A DNA stretch of 27,233 nt from SNAP01 sp049671745 (GTDB lineage: Bacteria; Bacteroidota; Bacteroidia; Bacteroidales; Marinifilaceae). The translations under genes were made by a program, and so were the position numbers. This document shows positions 25,038 to 27,233 of the stretch, piece after piece. The notes beneath the pieces were generated by a model. It saw nothing but the letters and a program-made list of their open reading frames with translations. It searched no databases and was not told where the DNA came from. The stretch spans positions 1 to 27,233 of the forward strand of contig JBATVL010000064.1 of NCBI GenBank assembly GCA_049671745.1, in the 5' to 3' direction. Numbering within the stretch: the first letter of the stretch is position 1; each line of letters starts with the position of its first letter.

Positions 25038-25795
25038 TTTAAGTCTTTTATATTGAATACTGGTCCGTCTGTGCACACACATTTATGTCCTTCTTTTGTG
25101 TCTTGCACACAACAAAGGCAAGCTCCTATACCACAAGCCATTGTGTTCTCTAAAGAAACTTCACACTCAATTTCTTTATCTTTAGCTAGTTTAGCAACTG
25201 CTTTCATCATGGGATCTGGTCCGCAACAATAAATAAAATCAAATTGTTCTTTAGAAAAGATAGAATGTGTAGTCGGATATCCTTTTTCACCAGCAGAACC
25301 ATCTTCTGTAGTATAATACACGTCAGCATATTTCTCAAATTCATCCAATCTAAGCAAGTCTGTTGAAGTTCTAGCTCCTAATAATATGGTAGGTTTATTT
25401 TCTGTCTTTACAAAGATATCTTTAGCAAGATATAACATTGGAGCAATACCACAACCACCACCTATAAGTAGAGGGTTCTTAGTATAGTCCATAGTAAAAG
25501 AATTTCCAAGAGCGATAAGAATATTAATAATATCCCCTTCTTTAGCATCTTTCATCTTTCTTGTACCATTACCTAAAACTTTCACATATAGATATAAAAT
25601 ATTATTCTCAATATCAACATCGTGAATAGAAATAGGTCGACGTAAAAAAGTCTCGGTAGAATTGTCAATTTTGACATTTACAAACTGACCAGGTTTTATA
25701 TCTGGCATTGTTTCTGTGCATTCAAGTCCTAATAGATAGGTATCTTGGTTTAACAACTCATTAGTAAGGAGTTTAAAATCAAGTATCTTCTTCAT
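25031..25795 (-). CDS. pyrK: Dihydroorotate dehydrogenase electron-transfer subunit
   Basis: 254 residues. FAD site RRPIS (52-56), NAD-site glycines LLIGGGCGIAPM, GARTSTDLL and CCGPDPMM, and a C-terminal [2Fe-2S] site with C221, C226 and C229 plus C239 or C241 in ACGIGACLCCV. It passes electrons from PyrD FMN to NAD+. Spacing to the last Cys is shorter than the 14 residues of the Lactococcus protein. pyrK precedes pyrD in the same operon. A minus-strand -7 box lies at 25811-25818. Confidence 0.93.
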   Translation of the reverse strand: MKKILDFKLLTNELLNQDTYLLGLECTETMPDIKPGQFVNVKIDNSTETFLRRPISIHDVDIENNILYLYVKVLGNGTRKMKDAKEGDIINILIALGNSFTMDYTKNPLLIGGGCGIAPMLYLAKDIFVKTENKPTILLGARTSTDLLRLDEFEKYADVYYTTEDGSAGEKGYPTTHSIFSKEQFDFIYCCGPDPMMKAVAKLAKDKEIECEVSLENTMACGIGACLCCVQDTKEGHKCVCTDGPVFNIKDLKW

Positions 25796-25810
25796 ATATA
25801 GTATTTTCTA

Positions 25811-25818
25811 CAAAGATA
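25811..25818 (-). promoter_or_regulatory. -7 box of pyrK-pyrD (TATCTTTG on minus strand)
   Basis: Plus strand CAAAGATA, 15 nt before the pyrK ATG, in the 33-nt gap behind the regulator gene. No -33 TTTG at the usual distance, so pyrK may also be read from the regulator promoter. Confidence 0.45.
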
Positions 25819-25828
25819 ATAAAAAAAT

Positions 25829-26266
25829 CTATTCAGGTCTATATTCTTTAAAACTATCGTCTGTGTAGAATACTATTATTCTATCTACAGGCTTCCCATT
25901 AGAAGGCGGCCTAAAAGGAAGTCCTGTTTTTTCAAAAGAATTTTGGCTTCCAGGATTAGTCTCCATTTTAAGATCTATAGGAATCTCTTCCTCAATAAAT
26001 TCATCTACACTACTATCAAGTGATGAAAAGTCTATAACTTTTTCAGATTCTATAAGCATGTTGCCTTTACCATTAATAAGCCAATCAGTACTAATTTCAG
26101 GAAACTTTTCAACTATTCGTACAACAACATCAATACTAGGATTGTTTCGACCTGACATAATGTGTGACATTCTTGATCTTTGTATATCAACTAGATCAGC
26201 AAATTTGGAAGAATTTAATTCCTTATACTCAATAATTAAAGCTATTCTATCTTTTATATTATTCAT
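25829..26266 (-). CDS. XRE-family helix-turn-helix regulator
   Basis: 145 residues. An N-terminal HTH (about 6-62): IALIIEYKELNSSKFADLVDIQRSRMSHIMSGRNNPSIDVV, with the recognition helix near QRSRMSHIMSG, then FPEISTDWLINGKGNML, the usual end of this group. The second half is acidic (SSLDSSVDEFIEEEIPID) and Pro-rich, closing with VDRIIVFYTDDSFKEYRPE, a tail seen in Bacteroidota XRE proteins. The promoter (26296-26325) overlaps one of the dyads of the gene-free region upstream, which suggests autoregulation. Downstream 33 nt lies pyrK; a role in pyrimidine control is possible but unproven. Confidence 0.85.
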   Translation of the reverse strand: MNNIKDRIALIIEYKELNSSKFADLVDIQRSRMSHIMSGRNNPSIDVVVRIVEKFPEISTDWLINGKGNMLIESEKVIDFSSLDSSVDEFIEEEIPIDLKMETNPGSQNSFEKTGLPFRPPSNGKPVDRIIVFYTDDSFKEYRPE

Positions 26267-26293
26267 GGTTCCTTAAGTATTGTTTCCTTTGTA

Positions 26294-26303
26294 TACAAAT
26301 GTA
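26294..26303. repeat. Dyad TACAAATGTA overlapping the XRE promoter
   Basis: TACA-AA-TGTA. It contains the minus-strand -7 box TACATTTG of the XRE gene, so a protein bound here would block that promoter. Confidence 0.65.
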
Positions 26304-26325
26304 ACGAGAAAATGTTACATTACAA
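26296..26325 (-). promoter_or_regulatory. Promoter of the XRE regulator
   Basis: Minus strand: TTG (26325-26323), spacer 19 nt, TACATTTG (26303-26296); the ATG is at 26266. Fits the Bacteroidota promoter apart from the first T of TTTG. Confidence 0.65.
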
Positions 26326-26337
26326 TACAGAAATGTA
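26326..26337. repeat. Dyad TACA-GAAA-TGTA
   Basis: Same half-sites as the other dyads with a 4-nt centre. It lies just upstream of the XRE -33 box, next to ATGTTACAT (26312-26320), another small palindrome. Confidence 0.55.
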
Positions 26338-26350
26338 AATCCAAATGATA

Positions 26351-26360
26351 TACATTTGTA
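26351..26360. repeat. Dyad TACATTTGTA
   Basis: TACA-TT-TGTA; also a TAnnTTTG match in the rightward sense, but without a TTTG at -33. Confidence 0.6.
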
Positions 26361-26386
26361 AATGGATTTTCATTAACAGATGTAAT

Positions 26387-26417
26387 TTTGTATATTTATT
26401 CTTACTTATTACATTTG
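26387..26417 (+). promoter_or_regulatory. Exact-consensus rightward promoter without a near gene
   Basis: TTTG (26387-26390), 19 nt, TACATTTG (26410-26417). This equals the rpsF promoter in both boxes' fit and spacing. The -7 box is part of the dyad TACATTTGTA (26410-26419). The next sensible start codon is about 690 nt downstream. Confidence 0.6.
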
Positions 26418-26419
26418 TA
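26410..26419. repeat. Dyad TACATTTGTA overlapping the rightward promoter
   Basis: TACA-TT-TGTA, identical to the copy at 26351-26360 and the reverse complement of that at 26294-26303. A half copy GCATTTGTAA follows at 26471. Confidence 0.6.
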
Positions 26420-26510
26420 GTATTCACATACAAACAAGAACTTATAGGAACAAATTCATATGCTAAAAACGCATTTGTAAAAAAAGAAAACTAATTGATT
26501 TTAAATGACT

Positions 26511-26522
26511 TACACTTTTGTA
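26511..26522. repeat. Dyad TACA-CTTT-TGTA
   Basis: Same half-sites as the cluster, 4-nt centre, like 26326-26337. Confidence 0.5.
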
Positions 26523-26567
26523 ACGCAATACATATATATATGTGAATTACACTGATCTCTATATATT

Positions 26568-26587
26568 CATACTTTATGTAAAGTATG
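26568..26587. repeat. Perfect 9-bp inverted repeat with 2-nt centre
   Basis: CATACTTTA (26568-26576), TG, TAAAGTATG (26579-26587). No T-run follows; more like an operator than a terminator. Confidence 0.6.
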
Positions 26588-26723
26588 TATCATCTTTAAG
26601 ATTAAACAAACACTGTAAATAAACTCATAAGAACACTGAATTAAAGCAATTTAAATAATTAAATACGTGTATAATATACAACTATAAACAATATAACAAT
26701 ATGAAATTCAATAATTAATATAG

Positions 26724-26744
26724 TTAAATCTTGCAAAGATTTAA
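26724..26744. repeat. Perfect 9-bp inverted repeat with 3-nt centre
   Basis: TTAAATCTT (26724-26732), GCA, AAGATTTAA (26736-26744). No T-run beyond the arm. Confidence 0.55.
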
Positions 26745-26911
26745 TATATAGATACATATCACCATATATATTTTAAATAAAACATCTAAAACAGATCTTC
26801 ATACAATTGTATTATTTTTTTCTCTTTTGTAATATATTCTACACATAATAAATAAAGCTACTGTAAATAGATCGTCTTAAAATGCATTTCCACTTTACTT
26901 TTATACACTAT

Positions 26912-26926
26912 ATTTGTAATACAAAT
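26912..26926. repeat. Perfect palindrome ATTTGTA-A-TACAAAT
   Basis: 15 bp with a single central base. It uses the same TGTA/TACA half-sites as the upstream cluster but in the opposite order, and overlaps a TATATTTG box (26909-26916). Confidence 0.55.
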
Positions 26927-27091
26927 GTGTATTTACACCTTATCATTTATGAGAATCATAGTTATATGAAAAATCAAAAGAGTTAGTTGATTAGTTTCAA
27001 ATAATAGATTCTCAGAATAAAAAATAACAAACTGTCATACATTGTAGAATAATTTTCTCTCCAAATAAAAAATAGCAATTACATTTTTTTA

Positions 27092-27099
27092 TATCTTTG
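27092..27099 (+). promoter_or_regulatory. -7 box of the last gene (TATCTTTG)
   Basis: TATCTTTG fits TAnnTTTG. It ends only 5 nt before the ATG at 27105 and 29 nt before the second ATG at 27129. No -33 TTTG. Confidence 0.5.
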
Positions 27100-27104
27100 A
27101 AATA

Positions 27105-27233
27105 ATGCCAAATAAAAACGAAACAGAAATGACGGATATAAAAGCAAGAATAAATTCAATAAGAAAAGATATGATTAGGCACTCTTTGGATGCATATATT
27201 ATCTTAGGAACAGATCCACATATGTCAGAATAC
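27105..27233 (+). CDS. Aminopeptidase P-type (Xaa-Pro) peptidase, N-terminal fragment
   Basis: Only 43 residues lie in the window; the frame is open at the right edge. The segment INSIRKDMIRHSLDAYIILGTDPHMSEY matches the first helix and strand of the creatinase N-terminal domain of aminopeptidase P (compare LDAYIIPSSDPHLSEY in relatives). The catalytic metal-binding domain would be several hundred residues downstream. Two starts are possible: ATG 27105, almost at the predicted transcript start, or ATG 27129 (MTDIKARINSI), which leaves a normal short leader and fits the family better. Confidence 0.75.
   Translation, partial: MPNKNETEMTDIKARINSIRKDMIRHSLDAYIILGTDPHMSEY

Larger units (their letters stand above)
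26277..27104. other. 828-base gene-free, dyad-rich AT region
   Basis: No open frame longer than about 20 codons makes sense here and no tRNA-like or rRNA-like sequence is seen. It holds a cluster of TACA-n-TGTA dyads (26294-26522), one exact rightward promoter (26387-26417), a leftward promoter for the XRE gene, three further perfect inverted repeats, and the -7 box of the last gene. There is no cluster of DnaA boxes. Confidence 0.75.

Noticed and set aside
25038..25082. Longer N-terminus of PyrD (15 codons)
   Set aside because: It lies inside the pyrK Cys-rich coding end, and the conserved PyrD start is the Met at 25037.
26294..26522. CRISPR array
   Set aside because: The repeated units are 10-12 bp palindromes at irregular distances; there are no 20-40-base repeats with regular spacers and no cas genes.
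26277..27104. Origin of replication in the AT-rich gap
   Set aside because: Only one weak DnaA-box-like string (TTATACACT, 26901-26909) is seen, and no dnaA, parAB or similar gene is near.

Overview
The window reads as the chromosome of a low-GC (by eye about one third G+C) member of the Bacteroidota, probably the order Bacteroidales. The evidence is type IX secretion (T9SS) proteins (PorP/SprF barrel, CHU_C sorting domain), many upstream sites fitting the Bacteroidota promoter (TTTG, about 19 nt, TAnnTTTG), a general lack of Shine-Dalgarno sites, a gyrA-TPR pair, the rpsF-rpsR-rplI order, and DUF3078 and DUF4827-like proteins. No tRNA, rRNA, CRISPR array, insertion sequence or prophage module was seen.

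Layout. (1) 1-4847: a rightward four-gene surface cassette: the 3' end of a protein with a phage Tail Collar domain, a secreted CHU_C protein, a PorP/SprF barrel and a TPR / beta-propeller / OmpA protein. (2) 4848-5031: a gap holding a -7 box followed about 70 nt later by a strong terminator, a candidate small RNA. (3) 5032-10283: recQ-like helicase (-), DHH phosphoesterase and FKBP-like lipoprotein (+), a tetrapyrrole-methylase-fold methyltransferase (-), and a PhnP-like metallo-hydrolase with a TTG start (+). (4) 10462-14159: gyrA and a secreted TPR protein, closed by a 20-bp perfect-stem terminator. (5) 14231-15258 (-): ECF sigma factor and small membrane protein, a likely sigma/anti-sigma pair. 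(6) 15384-19975 (+): SDR, DUF3078 outer-membrane protein, NdpA-like protein, MltG. (7) 20000-21245: rpsF-rpsR-rplI with an exact Bacteroidota promoter and terminator. (8) 21290-24055: uvrA, probably GTG start. (9) 24126-26266 (-): pyrD, pyrK and an XRE-family regulator. (10) 26277-27104: about 830 bases without a gene, AT-rich and full of dyads, most on the theme TACA-n-TGTA. (11) 27105-end: the start of a creatinase/aminopeptidase P-type gene.

How the genes work together. The first cassette looks like a dedicated export and display unit: a fibre-like protein, a T9SS-sorted partner, its PorP/SprF partner and a peptidoglycan-binding OmpA-type anchor. Most of the rest is housekeeping (DNA topology and repair, ribosomal proteins, pyrimidine synthesis, cell wall). 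The items most worth following are the fibre/T9SS cassette, the dyad-rich control region next to the XRE regulator, a strong Shine-Dalgarno sequence before rpsR (bS18, one of the proteins that hides the anti-SD in Bacteroidota ribosomes), and the candidate small RNA.
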